64,000 bases of DNA from Bacteroides sp. (GCA_020861095.1 JAJBTC010000196.1:1-64000); one strand, 5' to 3'; counted from the first letter of the stretch, positions 1 through 9,557 are shown. Notes: a model not told the origin generated them from the letters alone. Numbers and translations are program-made.

Positions 1-1876
1 TTTCTTCATCGTCGGCGCGTACGATCTGTACCACAGGTCCAAACCGTCCGATCTTCACGGATACTGGCTTTCCACTGGCCGGATCTTGGCCCAGTACCCG
101 TTCGCCTACCTTATGCTCAGTTTTGGTGGCCAGCGTAGATTCTACGGAGGGGTGGAACTGGGTGTAAAATTGCTTCATCAGTTGGGTCCATTGCTTTTCG
201 CCTTCGGCGATCTCGTCGAACTCTTTCTCTACGGTAGCAGTAAAGTTGTAGTCCATGATCTCCGGGAAATACTGGATCAGGAAGTCATTCACTACGGTAC
301 CTATATCCGTGGGGAACAGTTTGGATTTTTCGGTTCCTACGGTCTCCGTCCGTGTCTGGTCATTGATCTGGTCCTGGTGCAGGGTAAGGACATTGAACTG
401 CCGTTCCGTACCTTCGCGGTCGCCTTTCTCCACATATTCACGGTTCTGAATGGTAGAGATGGTGGGGGCGTAGGTGGAAGGGCGCCCGATACCGAGTTCT
501 TCCAGTTTGCGTACGAGGCTGGCTTCGGTGTAGCGCGGAGGACGTTGTGTGAAACGTTCGGTGGCTACGATATCGTTGTGCCGCAACTGTTGTCCCTGTT
601 TCAGGGGTGGCAACAGATGGGCTTCGTCTTCCTGTTCGTGGTCGTCGTCGAAGGATTCGCGGTATACATGCAGAAAACCGTCGAATTTGATCACCTCTCC
701 GGTAGCGCTAAAGGTGTCTGTGTTGCTGCTGATGCTGATGGTGGCAGTGGTTTTCTCCAGTTCCGCCTCTGCCATCTGCGAAGCAATGGTACGTTTCCAG
801 ATCAGATCGTACAGTCTTTTTTCCTGGGAAGAGCCTTCGATGTTTTGAGTCTCCATATAGGTGGGGCGGATGGCTTCGTGTGCCTCCTGTGCCCCTTTGG
901 TTTTGGTAGCAAACTGGCGGGTCTTTACGTATTTCTCTCCCATCATGGAGGTAATGGCTGCTTTGCTGCCCTGGATGGCAAATTCGGAGAGGTTGACAGA
1001 GTCTGTACGCATATAAGTGATCAGCCCCGATTCGTAGAGTTTCTGGGCGATCATCATGGTTTGTGCCACGGTGAATCCTAATTTACGCGCGGCTTCCTGT
1101 TGCAGGGTCGAGGTTGTGAAAGGAGCGGCGGGGCTTTTTTTCACCGGGCGGGTGACAATGTCTTCGATAGTGAAGGCCGCGCCTTTGCAGCTTTCGAGGA
1201 ATTGCTGAGCTTCCGCTTTGGTCTTGAGCCGGCGGCTCAGTTCGGCTTTCATCTCTACCATCTTGCCATCGGCATCGGGAACCAGGAAAACGGCGGTCAC
1301 CCGGTAAGTGGCTTCGCTCCGGAATTGTTGGATTTCGCGTTCCCGTTCCACGATCAGGCGCACGGCTACCGATTGTACACGGCCGGCGGACAGGGCGGGC
1401 TTCACTTTCTTCCAGAGTACCGGCGAGAGTTCAAAACCCACAATGCGGTCCAGGATGCGGCGTGCCTGCTGGGCATTGACCAGATTGAGGTCGATGGAGC
1501 GGGGTTGTTCGATGGCTTTAAGTATGGCGTTTTTGGTGATCTCGTGAAAAACGATCCGTCTGGTGTTTTCGGGTTTGAGGCCCAGGACTTCATAGAGGTG
1601 CCAGGAGATGGCTTCTCCCTCCCGGTCTTCATCGGAAGCCAGCCACACGGTATCGGCCTGTTTGGCCTCTGTTTTCAGCTCGGTAACCAGTTTTTTCTTT
1701 TCGGCGGGGATTTCGTATTTGGGTTCGAAGTTGTTCTCCACATCGATACTGAATTCTTTCTTTTTAAGGTCGCGGATATGGCCGTAGCTGGAGAGAACTT
1801 TGAAATCCTTTCCGAGGAATTTTTCAATGGTCTTTGCTTTTGCCGGTGACTCGACTATCACAAGGTTCTTTTGCAT
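1..1876 (-). CDS. topA: DNA topoisomerase I, C-terminal part cut by window edge
   Basis: Type IA topoisomerase that relaxes negative supercoils by single-strand cleavage. About 625 residues lie in the window; the ORF runs off the left edge, so it is absent from the ORF track. The N-terminal Toprim domain is clear: VIVESPAKAKT near residue 6 and ASDEDREGEAISWHL near residue 85. The active-site tyrosine motif GLITYMRTDS lies near residue 285, followed by the GIGRPSTYA motif. ATG at 1876 begins MQKNLVIVESPAK, the normal family start. A TACTTTTG promoter box lies about 80 bp upstream. The large plus-strand ORFs over this stretch are antisense shadows. Identity is certain; only the C-terminal zinc or basic tail cannot be seen. 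Confidence 0.97.
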   Translation of the reverse strand, partial: MQKNLVIVESPAKAKTIEKFLGKDFKVLSSYGHIRDLKKKEFSIDVENNFEPKYEIPAEKKKLVTELKTEAKQADTVWLASDEDREGEAISWHLYEVLGLKPENTRRIVFHEITKNAILKAIEQPRSIDLNLVNAQQARRILDRIVGFELSPVLWKKVKPALSAGRVQSVAVRLIVEREREIQQFRSEATYRVTAVFLVPDADGKMVEMKAELSRRLKTKAEAQQFLESCKGAAFTIEDIVTRPVKKSPAAPFTTSTLQQEAARKLGFTVAQTMMIAQKLYESGLITYMRTDSVNLSEFAIQGSKAAITSMMGEKYVKTRQFATKTKGAQEAHEAIRPTYMETQNIEGSSQEKRLYDLIWKRTIASQMAEAELEKTTATISISSNTDTFSATGEVIKFDGFLHVYRESFDDDHEQEDEAHLLPPLKQGQQLRHNDIVATERFTQRPPRYTEASLVRKLEELGIGRPSTYAPTISTIQNREYVEKGDREGTERQFNVLTLHQDQINDQTRTETVGTEKSKLFPTDIGTVVNDFLIQYFPEIMDYNFTATVEKEFDEIAEGEKQWTQLMKQFYTQFHPSVESTLATKTEHKVGERVLGQDPASGKPVSVKIGRFGPVVQIVRADDEE

Positions 1877-1953
1877 AACGTTTGGTTTAAGGAGAATGAA
1901 AAGGTAACGTTGTCCTCACGGTGTTGTTGCCTTCTCATCCGAAAATTCGCCCG

Positions 1954-1961
1954 CAAAAGTA
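1954..1961 (-). promoter_or_regulatory. -7 promoter box of topA
   Basis: TACTTTTG on the minus strand matches the Bacteroidetes -7 consensus TAnnTTTG. It lies about 80 bp upstream of the topA ATG. No clear TTTG -33 box is seen. Confidence 0.55.
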
Positions 1962-2151
1962 GGAAAAATCGGTATCTCCACCTTATAATATAGAGAGTTT
2001 CTGTTCTTTTTTGCAAAAAAAGACTTTTTTTATCAATTTCATGGAAAGAGGAAATGGATTTATGAAGTATTCCTTCGTCATGACCATTATGAGATGATTA
2101 ATGCTAAGGAACGTTGAAAGATGAATATCTCAACAATGGTTATCATCCGTT

Positions 2152-2370
2152 TGTAGAGACGCACGGCGTGCGTCTCCGCGGTGCAGGTACAACAAAGTAT
2201 GTGTCAATTATTAAATGTATTTGGAGTATGTATTTCCATACACTATATAATTCCGTACATGTGTATCTCGGTTCTATATAAATGTTTCTGATCGGTTGTT
2301 TGACAAACCGAGCGATCAGATATATTTCTGTATTGGACATATATCGCGGAGATGTACGCCGTGCAGTGGT
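2152..2370. repeat. R1 palindromic repeat pair, right copy degenerate
   Basis: A left copy (GTAGAGACGCACGGCGTGCG, then CTCCGCGGTGCAGGTACAAC) faces a degraded right copy (TTGGACATATATCGCGGAGA) about 140 bp away. The DNA between is AT-rich and unlike that in other R1 pairs. No gene is seen. Confidence 0.75.
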
Positions 2371-2436
2371 GTCCGGAATAAATCGTTAGCATTTGAAATC
2401 ATATGCTTTATTTCAAATAGTTACATTTGATTTTCT

Positions 2437-2967
2437 ACCCGGAGGATTTCAAGCTATTACTTTTCCGGAAGCTATCCAAATGACACTCATGTACTCCGAT
2501 TTCCTCTGAAAACCCGGAGGGTTTAATGTGAACCCCCAGTGAAGCGAGAAAGGGCATAGCCCGTAACGAAGCGACTGGGGGTAGTCACGTATACACATCT
2601 CTATATTCAACCCCGAAGTGGGTTGAATATAGAGATACCCCTTCCCATATAGTATGAATGGTATTTTACATCGTTTTATACCTGAGAAAATCATTCAACC
2701 CACTTTGGGGTTGAAGATACAGGACGGATCCATACCCCCAGTCGCTCCACTATGCTACGCTTCACTGGGGGTTATGCAAATTAAAGCCCTTCAGGCTTTC
2801 AGAGTGGAATAAGTATCCTTTGAGATCCATTTCCATCCCCAGTCGCTTCGTTACGGGCAAGGCCCTTACTGCGCTTCACTGGGGGTTATTAGCTTTGCTG
2901 ACCGTTGGTTGACTGCGTCGACCGCTGGTTCACATGAAAGCCCTCCGGGCTTTCAGAGTGGATGAGT
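2437..2967. repeat. Mosaic of short palindromic repeats in a 1.3-kb gene-free stretch
   Basis: The stretch 1877-3170 has no credible gene. It holds three copies of a ~40-52 bp hairpin ending in CCCCAGT/ACTGGGG (2531-2582, 2734-2773, 2837-2888). Two hairpins of the type TTCAACCC/GGGTTGAA lie at 2605-2628 and 2694-2717. Two copies of a GGGCTTTCAGAGTGGA-type hairpin lie at 2783-2810 and 2937-2967, and an R3 motif at 2897-2933. The ORFs at 2143-2340 and 2449-2694 run through these repeats and are not genes. Confidence 0.75.
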
Positions 2968-3170
2968 GACCGTTGGATAGTTGCGTAAATATTAAATTCT
3001 TTTTCCGGACACTACTACTGTACGCCGTGCTTCTGTACAGGTAGATGATGGGGCTGGATTGTTTTTATATTCAGTTGTACATCCTCCAACGTTCCTTCGT
3101 GTTGACTATAAAATAATGATCATGATCGAAGGGAGTAATCGTAAATTTCCTGGTCTCTTCTGACATTTGC

Positions 3171-4856
3171 TTAGAACCGGAAACTAAGTCCGCCCAGGAA
3201 ATTGAACCCTTGTACCGGATAGTTCAGGTAATACTGGTTCTTTTTGTTCAGCAGGTTGTTGACATGGGCATAGATAGCGACTCCTTTGTAGAGATCGTAT
3301 GTCGCAGACAATCTGAGATCTTGTATCGCGGGTACCCGATAGAGATACATTCCCTGATCGGGTTTTACATGCCCGATGTATTCATAGCGGGCAGTAATCC
3401 ACAGCGGTTGTATGGGGCGGATGCCGGTTTCCGCTTCCAGGCGGAAAAGCGGTTTGAGATACAGAGCGTTTTCTATATCTGCATTCCAGTGATACCCTTT
3501 ACCTCCTATGGAAAGGGAAAACAGATCTTTGTAGTCGTACCCTGCTTCAACTCCTATGTAAAGGTTATTTGTATGAGTGACACTGTATGTATTGAAGAAG
3601 CCACTGGCTCCTCCTATCACATCTGTCGGTATGTGATACAGGTCATTTTTCAGATTTTGATATCCGCCGGATACATGAAACCATGTTCCGGTATATGGGC
3701 TTCCTTTCACACCAATGGCGGCATTGACCAGCTCGTAAGTATCGTCTGTTCTTGCTGTCCAGAGCTGCCCGTAAGGGGTGTTTTCTTCCATCCGCCGGAA
3801 GTCGTTGAGAAGTCTTCCTCCGGTGGCACGCGCATATACCCTGTAGGTTTCGGAGAAGGTATACCCGGCTTCTACATCCGGAGAGATGCGAAAAGTGGTG
3901 CCTGCTCCCAGTGAAAAATCCGTATTCACTCCTACACGCAGGTTCCATTCGTCTGTATCCCAGCGGTAGTAGGGATTGAGATCAAGGGTAGTGTAGTTGT
4001 CAGAGTTCATCTGTGAATTTCCGTAGTTGTAGAAGAGGTTGTTCATGGCAAAGCGAATACCTACATACTGATCTTCGCTGATCTCTCCGTTGACATCTGC
4101 CTGGGTACGGATGATCGTCTCTTTGTTGTCGGGACTGTTGATATCGTGCTGGCGGCTGTAGAGCATCAGGTTGGTTTCGGCCTGATAGTTTAGCATAGCG
4201 TCTTTATCGGTAGATTGTACCCCTACGTGTATGTCGCCGGACGTGAGCTTTTGTTTGGAGGAGATGCTGCCGGGGGCGAGGTTGAAGTTGCTGAGTCCGA
4301 AGTTGCCCTTCACATTCAGATCCAGTGGGTCGAACCGATGCTGATAGAAGGCCTTCGCACGTGTACGATAGTAGTAGGAAGACCACGCTACGGGTGTAAA
4401 AGTTGGGATTCCCGGCATAGTTACCTTTCCGTTCATCCCTTCCATCCGTAAGTTCAGGTCCAGCCGATCCCGTCCGGAGAGCCGGAACAGGTAATTGGCA
4501 AACAGATCCAGGTTGCCCCGGCTACCGTAGCCGGCACGCACATAGCCCGGGGTGTATCGTTGTTGCTCTTCCGGTGCCGTATAGGCACCTATGGGCTCTG
4601 CTTGCAGGGCTGTAGACGGATTCATTGTCGCGTCGTATTCCACCTCTCTGCGACTCACGGTAGGTTCTTCCACCGGAGGCAATAGGTTCACTTTGGAGGC
4701 ATCCGGGATATCGGGGTTGTACTCCTGCTCCACGACCACGGTGCGGTTCAGGGTGCTGTCGGCAGGTTGGATCTGTGCCTGTGCGAGGAGTGGGAAAGCG
4801 GTGCAGAGTATCCCTGCAAGTATATAGTGATTGCGTTTCATACGTCCTTTAATCAT
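3171..4856 (-). CDS. Outer-membrane beta-barrel protein paired with the TPR protein
   Basis: A 561-residue exported protein. Residues 6-28 (MKRNHYILAGILCTAFPLLAQAQ) form a signal peptide, so translation may begin at the second methionine (4841) rather than at 4856. The N-terminal mature part carries VVVEQEYNPDIPDASKVN. The rest alternates aromatic and polar residues as in a porin or TonB-receptor barrel and ends in the terminal phenylalanine typical of BAM substrates (SFRF). No plug or TonB box is evident, so it is barrel-like, not a full TonB-dependent receptor. Its start overlaps the end of the upstream TPR gene by 8 bp, which implies co-translation and a shared envelope complex. Specific function unknown. 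Confidence 0.8.
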   Translation of the reverse strand: MIKGRMKRNHYILAGILCTAFPLLAQAQIQPADSTLNRTVVVEQEYNPDIPDASKVNLLPPVEEPTVSRREVEYDATMNPSTALQAEPIGAYTAPEEQQRYTPGYVRAGYGSRGNLDLFANYLFRLSGRDRLDLNLRMEGMNGKVTMPGIPTFTPVAWSSYYYRTRAKAFYQHRFDPLDLNVKGNFGLSNFNLAPGSISSKQKLTSGDIHVGVQSTDKDAMLNYQAETNLMLYSRQHDINSPDNKETIIRTQADVNGEISEDQYVGIRFAMNNLFYNYGNSQMNSDNYTTLDLNPYYRWDTDEWNLRVGVNTDFSLGAGTTFRISPDVEAGYTFSETYRVYARATGGRLLNDFRRMEENTPYGQLWTARTDDTYELVNAAIGVKGSPYTGTWFHVSGGYQNLKNDLYHIPTDVIGGASGFFNTYSVTHTNNLYIGVEAGYDYKDLFSLSIGGKGYHWNADIENALYLKPLFRLEAETGIRPIQPLWITARYEYIGHVKPDQGMYLYRVPAIQDLRLSATYDLYKGVAIYAHVNNLLNKKNQYYLNYPVQGFNFLGGLSFRF

Positions 4857-7800
4857 TAAGTTTTCTCAATCTGAGTTCAATCATTCCGGAGATATTATCG
4901 TCTGCGTGATAGTTCTGTTGCAGGCTCAGCAGGTATTGCCGGGCATCGAGCTTGCGATCCATAGCCACATAAACGTCTGACAGCAGGATGAAACTCCGGG
5001 CCAGCCAGTAGGCGTGTGGCGTACTCTGATCGATATAGTTGAGTAGTTCGCTTTCGGCAGTAGGATAGTCTCCCGCGTCGTACAGCAGCTGTGCCAGCAG
5101 GTAGCGCGCTTCGGCTCCGTATATGTTGCGGGTATCCCGGGCCAGTTGACGCAGATCGGTCTGCGCGGCTTGTGTGGCCTGTTGGTTCAGATAAGCTTTG
5201 GCGCGGTAATAGGTGGCCTCGTTGGTCAGCTCCGGACTCAGTTTGCTGTCCGATAACAGGTCGTTGGCCGCATGGATGGCTTCTGCGTCGTTGTCGGTAA
5301 GGTAGGCTGTACGCAATACACCGATCTGTGCCATCTGGCGACGTTCGGGGCTGTCGGCTTTTTCCCGGATCAGCTTATAGGTAGTGAGCGCGTCGGCAAA
5401 TTGCTGACGCTGGTACTGTACCCCGGCACGCAACACGAGTCCTTCCATGGCAAACGGGTTGTCGGGATAGTCGAGAAGCTTCTCAGACTGTTGCAATACC
5501 AGGTCGTTGTCGTTCTGCTCTTTTCCGATGCGGGTGAGGTAGTAGCGGGCGTTGAGTCCGAATGCTCCGTCGGGGTAGCTTTGCAGGTAGCGCAGGAAGC
5601 TCTCCCGGGCTTCGCTTACCTGCCCGCGGGCATATACTCTTTCGGCGGCTACATAGGTGAGTGAATCCTGTTCGCTGGCATCGAACCGTACATCGCCCGG
5701 CAGGGTAGCGGCAAGGGAGGCAAATTCGTCGATGCGGTTGGTATCTACATAGATCGATTTCAGGTCGCGCAGGGCCAGGCGTGCCTCTTCACTGCCGGGA
5801 TAATTCTGTATCACCTGTTTGTAGGCATCGGTGGCTTCGTTGTAGCGTCCGGCCTGGTAATAGAGCAATCCGATCTCCGCGGCTGCCTTGCGACTGAGCG
5901 GACTTTCGGGATAGCTGTTGAGCAGTTCGCGGAAAGTATGTACTGCCTGCTGGGTATTTTCCATCAGCACATACGCGCGTCCTTTCTCATACAGAGCGCT
6001 GACTACATACGGAGAGGCGGGGTATTTACCGATCAGGCGGTTGAGCAGGTTGATCTTGCCGGCATAGTCTTTCTGCAATCCGGCTACCAGTCCCAACTGA
6101 TAGAACGCGTATTCTCCGCTGCCTTCATGGGTATTTTCGGCCAGTATGTAATAACGTTTGGCCTCTTCGAAGCTGCGGGTATGGAGGTAAGAGTCTCCGA
6201 TACGGTTATAAGCATCTGCCAGCGCGGAAGGGTTTTTTCCTTTTTCCAGCTCGGCATACCGCGTGAACCAGTTGCGGGCCTGCGCGTAGTTTTTCTGCCG
6301 GAAGGCGGTATATCCCAGGTTGTAATGTGCCAGCGCGTACATCTCACTACCGGTCTGCGCACTCTGGCGCAGGTATTCGCGGAAGTCGCGTTCGGCATCT
6401 GTCAGGCGGTCCATGCGGTAGTAACTCTCTCCCCGCCAGTAGTAGGCATCGGCACGGGTCTGCAGGTTGTACGATCCCAGTTCGAGCGACCGGTTGAAAT
6501 AGTCTGTCGCTTCCCGGAACGAGGCATTGGCAAAGGATTGTGTGCCGAGGTGGAACAAGATCTTTTGCTTGGCTTCTAAGATGCGGCTACCCGGGCGGGA
6601 GATGCGTTCGATGGAGCGCAGTGCCGCGTCGTAGCTACGGGTATTCATGTATACCTCTATCAGGTAGTCACTCACCTGATCGGCATGTTGCGACTGGGGG
6701 AATTCGTTGAGAAAACGCTCGAATACCGTTACCGATTCTCCGAAAGCAGAGTAGGAGGTCTCGTGCAGGGTAAGCGCATAGTTGTAGAAGGCCTGCTCTT
6801 GGATCTGCCTGTCGGCACCGGAGGCCGCTGCCTGTTCGAAAGCCATGCGGGCTTTGGGCTTGTCGGCCAGTTGCAGGTAAGAGAGTCCCAGGTGCAGGTA
6901 GGCATTTTGTGCCAGCGCGTCGTTGTTGGGCACGGTAGCTTGTCCGAGCGCGTCGGCCGCTTTCGAATAGACTGCGCTCTGGTAATAGGACATGCCCAGC
7001 ATGTAGAGGGCTTCCCGTGCCGGAGAGGCAGTACGGACGATGTAACTTTCCAGGGCGGGTATCACTTTGTGGTATTGCCCCATGCGGTAAGTGGCTTCTC
7101 CCAGTATCCGGTACATCTCACCGGTGTATGCGTGATCGGGGTAGGAAGAAAGATAACCTTCCGCTACGATCTCCGCTTTGTCGTTGTGGCCTTTGCGCAG
7201 GTAGCTGTCGGCAATGTAATAAGGAACCAGTTCGCGGTATTTGGCATCTGTCTGCAACGGCAGAAAACCTTGCAGCGCGTCGTCGTATCGTTGTTGGGTG
7301 TAGCGGATGTATGCCACATAGTACATGGCGTCTTTTTCGTATGTTTTGCTGCTGTAGCGCAGGGTCTCGAACCAGATGGCGGCTTCTCTGGCATTCCCTG
7401 TCTGCAGGTAAGAGATGGCACGCCGGTATACCATGTCGTCACGCTCTTCGTTGCTCAGCAGTTCCGGATCGCAGGCGTTGAAGAGTGCCAGTGCTTTGTT
7501 GTAATCCTCTTCAAAGAAAGCACAGGAGGCGATCAGCCCATAGATACGGTTGGCATGGGGCGTATCGGGATATCGCTCCAGGTAGTTCTGCAACAGATTG
7601 GCGGCCTCTTTTTCCTGCAGTTCGTAGGCGGTGCAGACAAGCATATATTCCGCTTCCTGCGGGTGGTGTACCTGTGGATGGTTAACATACTGCCGGAGAA
7701 GGGGAAGAGAGGCGGCGTAGTTTTTTCCGACGAATAGTTCGCGGGCTTCACGGTAGAGGTTTTCCGGCGAGGTAACAGGCTTGCTCTGTTGTGCATGGAT

Positions 7801-7857
7801 AGTCGGCGGCATGCAACAGATCCAGGCGCTTATCAGCAGGTAGAATCTTTTTTTCAT
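4849..7857 (-). CDS. Large periplasmic tetratricopeptide-repeat protein
   Basis: A 1002-residue protein with signal peptide MKKRFYLLISAWICCMPPTIHAQ. Almost the whole mature chain is TPR-type helical repeat (for example ADAYYWRGESYYRMDRLTDA, ARYYLAQLLYDAGDYPTAE), from about residue 30 to 990. TPR solenoids are protein-binding scaffolds, so a role in organising an envelope complex with the overlapping outer-membrane barrel gene is likely, but this is inferred. A TACTTTTG promoter box lies about 115 bp upstream. The plus-strand ORFs over this gene are shadows. Confidence 0.88.
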   Translation of the reverse strand: MKKRFYLLISAWICCMPPTIHAQQSKPVTSPENLYREARELFVGKNYAASLPLLRQYVNHPQVHHPQEAEYMLVCTAYELQEKEAANLLQNYLERYPDTPHANRIYGLIASCAFFEEDYNKALALFNACDPELLSNEERDDMVYRRAISYLQTGNAREAAIWFETLRYSSKTYEKDAMYYVAYIRYTQQRYDDALQGFLPLQTDAKYRELVPYYIADSYLRKGHNDKAEIVAEGYLSSYPDHAYTGEMYRILGEATYRMGQYHKVIPALESYIVRTASPAREALYMLGMSYYQSAVYSKAADALGQATVPNNDALAQNAYLHLGLSYLQLADKPKARMAFEQAAASGADRQIQEQAFYNYALTLHETSYSAFGESVTVFERFLNEFPQSQHADQVSDYLIEVYMNTRSYDAALRSIERISRPGSRILEAKQKILFHLGTQSFANASFREATDYFNRSLELGSYNLQTRADAYYWRGESYYRMDRLTDAERDFREYLRQSAQTGSEMYALAHYNLGYTAFRQKNYAQARNWFTRYAELEKGKNPSALADAYNRIGDSYLHTRSFEEAKRYYILAENTHEGSGEYAFYQLGLVAGLQKDYAGKINLLNRLIGKYPASPYVVSALYEKGRAYVLMENTQQAVHTFRELLNSYPESPLSRKAAAEIGLLYYQAGRYNEATDAYKQVIQNYPGSEEARLALRDLKSIYVDTNRIDEFASLAATLPGDVRFDASEQDSLTYVAAERVYARGQVSEARESFLRYLQSYPDGAFGLNARYYLTRIGKEQNDNDLVLQQSEKLLDYPDNPFAMEGLVLRAGVQYQRQQFADALTTYKLIREKADSPERRQMAQIGVLRTAYLTDNDAEAIHAANDLLSDSKLSPELTNEATYYRAKAYLNQQATQAAQTDLRQLARDTRNIYGAEARYLLAQLLYDAGDYPTAESELLNYIDQSTPHAYWLARSFILLSDVYVAMDRKLDARQYLLSLQQNYHADDNISGMIELRLRKLND

Positions 7858-7969
7858 ATGTATCTATTCTTTTTGGGCTTCGGATCGTAAAGAAAGGAAC
7901 ATCGCTTCCGCAGGTATATCGTATGTCCGCGCACGCGTGTACCCCTTTTGTTTGTCTGTAGTGTTTTCG

Positions 7970-7977
7970 CAAAAGTA
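7970..7977 (-). promoter_or_regulatory. -7 promoter box for the TPR/barrel operon
   Basis: TACTTTTG on the minus strand fits TAnnTTTG and would give a leader of about 105 nt. No clear -33 box. Confidence 0.5.
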
Positions 7978-8354
7978 GGTTTTTTTACGGAGACTGCCGC
8001 ACCGCAGGGACGGTTTCACAGGTTTTAACGGAAATCGCACTTTACGAACAGAGAAGGAAAGTGTGTAGAGATGAAAATGACATTGTGTCAAAATGATATA
8101 TCTACAAGCTGTAGTAGGCTTATTTCGGGCAGGGATTTTCCGGAACGGAAACAGGCTTGTAATTCCTGGTTTGCTGAGATCAGATAGATGTAGAAAATCC
8201 TTTTTAGCTATGTTTTTGTATGCAGAATTGGCTGTATGGTTTCCATGTGTGTTTGTTGTTTGTTTGGCGCTGGCATTTGTTTAGTTGGAAAGTGTGGACC
8301 TGTTTTCTCTTTTTAGAAAAATATTTCTTTTTTATTTACATATCTGGAAAGGTG

Positions 8355-8442
8355 CCGGTAAGGATTCGGAGTCTTACCGGTAAAGATTCGGAGTTTTACC
8401 GGGAGAACTCCGAATCTTTACCGGGAGAAGTCCGGTGTTTTA
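8355..8442. repeat. 22-bp tandem repeat, four units
   Basis: Four consecutive 22-bp units begin CCGGTA or CCGGGA at 8355, 8377, 8399 and 8421, with a degenerate fifth beginning TCGGGA. Inner bases partly invert between units (GATTCGGAGT, then ACTCCGAATC), so the array can also fold. It lies in the 800-bp gap 7858-8661, which has no convincing gene; the ORF 8220-8534 merely reads through the array. Confidence 0.85.
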
Positions 8443-8661
8443 TCGGGAAAAATCAGGTATATTTATTCAAAAATGCCTGTTTTTCTGCATTCTTATGTCA
8501 TATTTATCCGGATTGCTTATTTATTAAGGGTTGATGGGGGCTTGTGTGGAAAAGAGAAATGAGTAAAATAGCGACTTCCTGATCTGAAAATGGAGATTTC
8601 GCTAACAAAAAGTAACAGGATGTAAACAGGTAAATTTTGTATCGTTATCCTTTGCAAAATC

Positions 8662-9189
8662 TTATGGATTGGATTGGCTTAAAAATCGTTTGATTCCTTT
8701 CCGCATGGATGTAAGTCCGAATTCTTCGGGTCTGATCTGTGACAGGGGTATGAAGAACAGTTCTTCTACATCGTCCATAGGATGTAGTTGCGAGGTTTCT
8801 TCTGCCTGACACCTAAAGAACAGGTCCAGGGTATGTACATCGAACCCCGAATAGGGGTAGATGTTGGGCAGTGAGAAAAGGAAGGATATGGAGCTTAGTT
8901 CGAGGCCGGTCTCTTCGCGTACCTCTCTTTTTAACCCCTCTTCGGCAGTTTCGTAAGGGTCTGTAAAACCTCCCGGCAGATCCAGGGTGCCACGGGCGGG
9001 TTCGTGTGCCCTGCGCGCGACTAATAATTCCTGTTTTTCATTTATAATAATGGCTACGGTGGCTGCACACGGATTGAAGTAGTATACAAACTTGCAATCG
9101 CGACACTTTTTAGATTTGGCGTTATTTACAGTGAAACCATCGGAGCCACAACGGGGACAGTATCGGAAGGTATCGAGCGGGTGTGTCAT
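8662..9189 (-). CDS. NUDIX hydrolase with N-terminal zinc ribbon
   Basis: A 175-residue protein. An N-terminal zinc ribbon (CPRCGSDGF, then CRDCKFVYY) precedes a Nudix domain. The Nudix box is GGFTDPYETAEEGLKREVREE plus TGLEL, matching GX5EX7REUXEEXGU and holding the catalytic REVREE helix. Zinc-ribbon Nudix proteins of the NudC/YfcD type hydrolyse nucleoside-diphosphate derivatives; the substrate here is not evident. The ORF track starts at 9243, but a TATCTTTG promoter box lies inside that extension. The ATG at 9189 (MTHPLDTFRYC) is therefore the likely start. Confidence 0.88.
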   Translation of the reverse strand: MTHPLDTFRYCPRCGSDGFTVNNAKSKKCRDCKFVYYFNPCAATVAIIINEKQELLVARRAHEPARGTLDLPGGFTDPYETAEEGLKREVREETGLELSSISFLFSLPNIYPYSGFDVHTLDLFFRCQAEETSQLHPMDDVEELFFIPLSQIRPEEFGLTSMRKGIKRFLSQSNP

Positions 9190-9210
9190 GTATACTATTT
9201 TTTGATACAG

Positions 9211-9218
9211 CAAAGATA
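9211..9218 (-). promoter_or_regulatory. -7 promoter box of the NUDIX gene
   Basis: TATCTTTG on the minus strand, 22 bp upstream of the 9189 ATG, matches TAnnTTTG. It argues against the longer ORF start. Confidence 0.6.
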
Positions 9219-9351
9219 CATAAAAAAAGCTGACCGGATCCATCCCAGGATGGGGGAGATTTACTGGTTTACAATTTACTGATTTACGAACCAGCGGTCG
9301 ACGAAGTCAATTACGATTTGAAAACACAACTATCCTGGGGTTGTCACCTAC

Positions 9352-9557
9352 CTGTAGAGACGCACGGCGTGCGTCTCCGCGATATATGTCCAACAAAAAC
9401 ACAGGTCTGGGCGTGTATAAATTTTCTATCTTGTATTTTATAGCTGTTCCAATCAAGCCACTCAAGTGATATTTGATTCATCGAGGAAATTGTCGTACTT
9501 ATCATATATGTATGTTGGACCTGTACCGCGGAGACGCACGCCGTGCGTCTCTACAGG
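9352..9557. repeat. R1 palindromic repeat pair, facing copies
   Basis: The left copy (9352-9395) and right copy (9514-9557) are inverted relative to each other. Each has the palindrome GAGACGCACGCCGTGCGTCTC's core plus an inner arm ending TCCAACA or TGTTGGA. About 118 bp of unrelated AT-rich DNA lies between. It fills the gap 9244-9645 between two minus-strand genes; an R3 motif sits at 9289-9310. No gene is seen. Confidence 0.85.

Noticed and set aside
86-1081. 331-aa plus-strand ORF
   Set aside because: Antisense to topA, whose Toprim and tyrosine motifs read clearly on the minus strand; no family features.
8220-8534. 104-aa ORF over the 22-bp array
   Set aside because: Its second half is read-through of the tandem units; no start context or family match.
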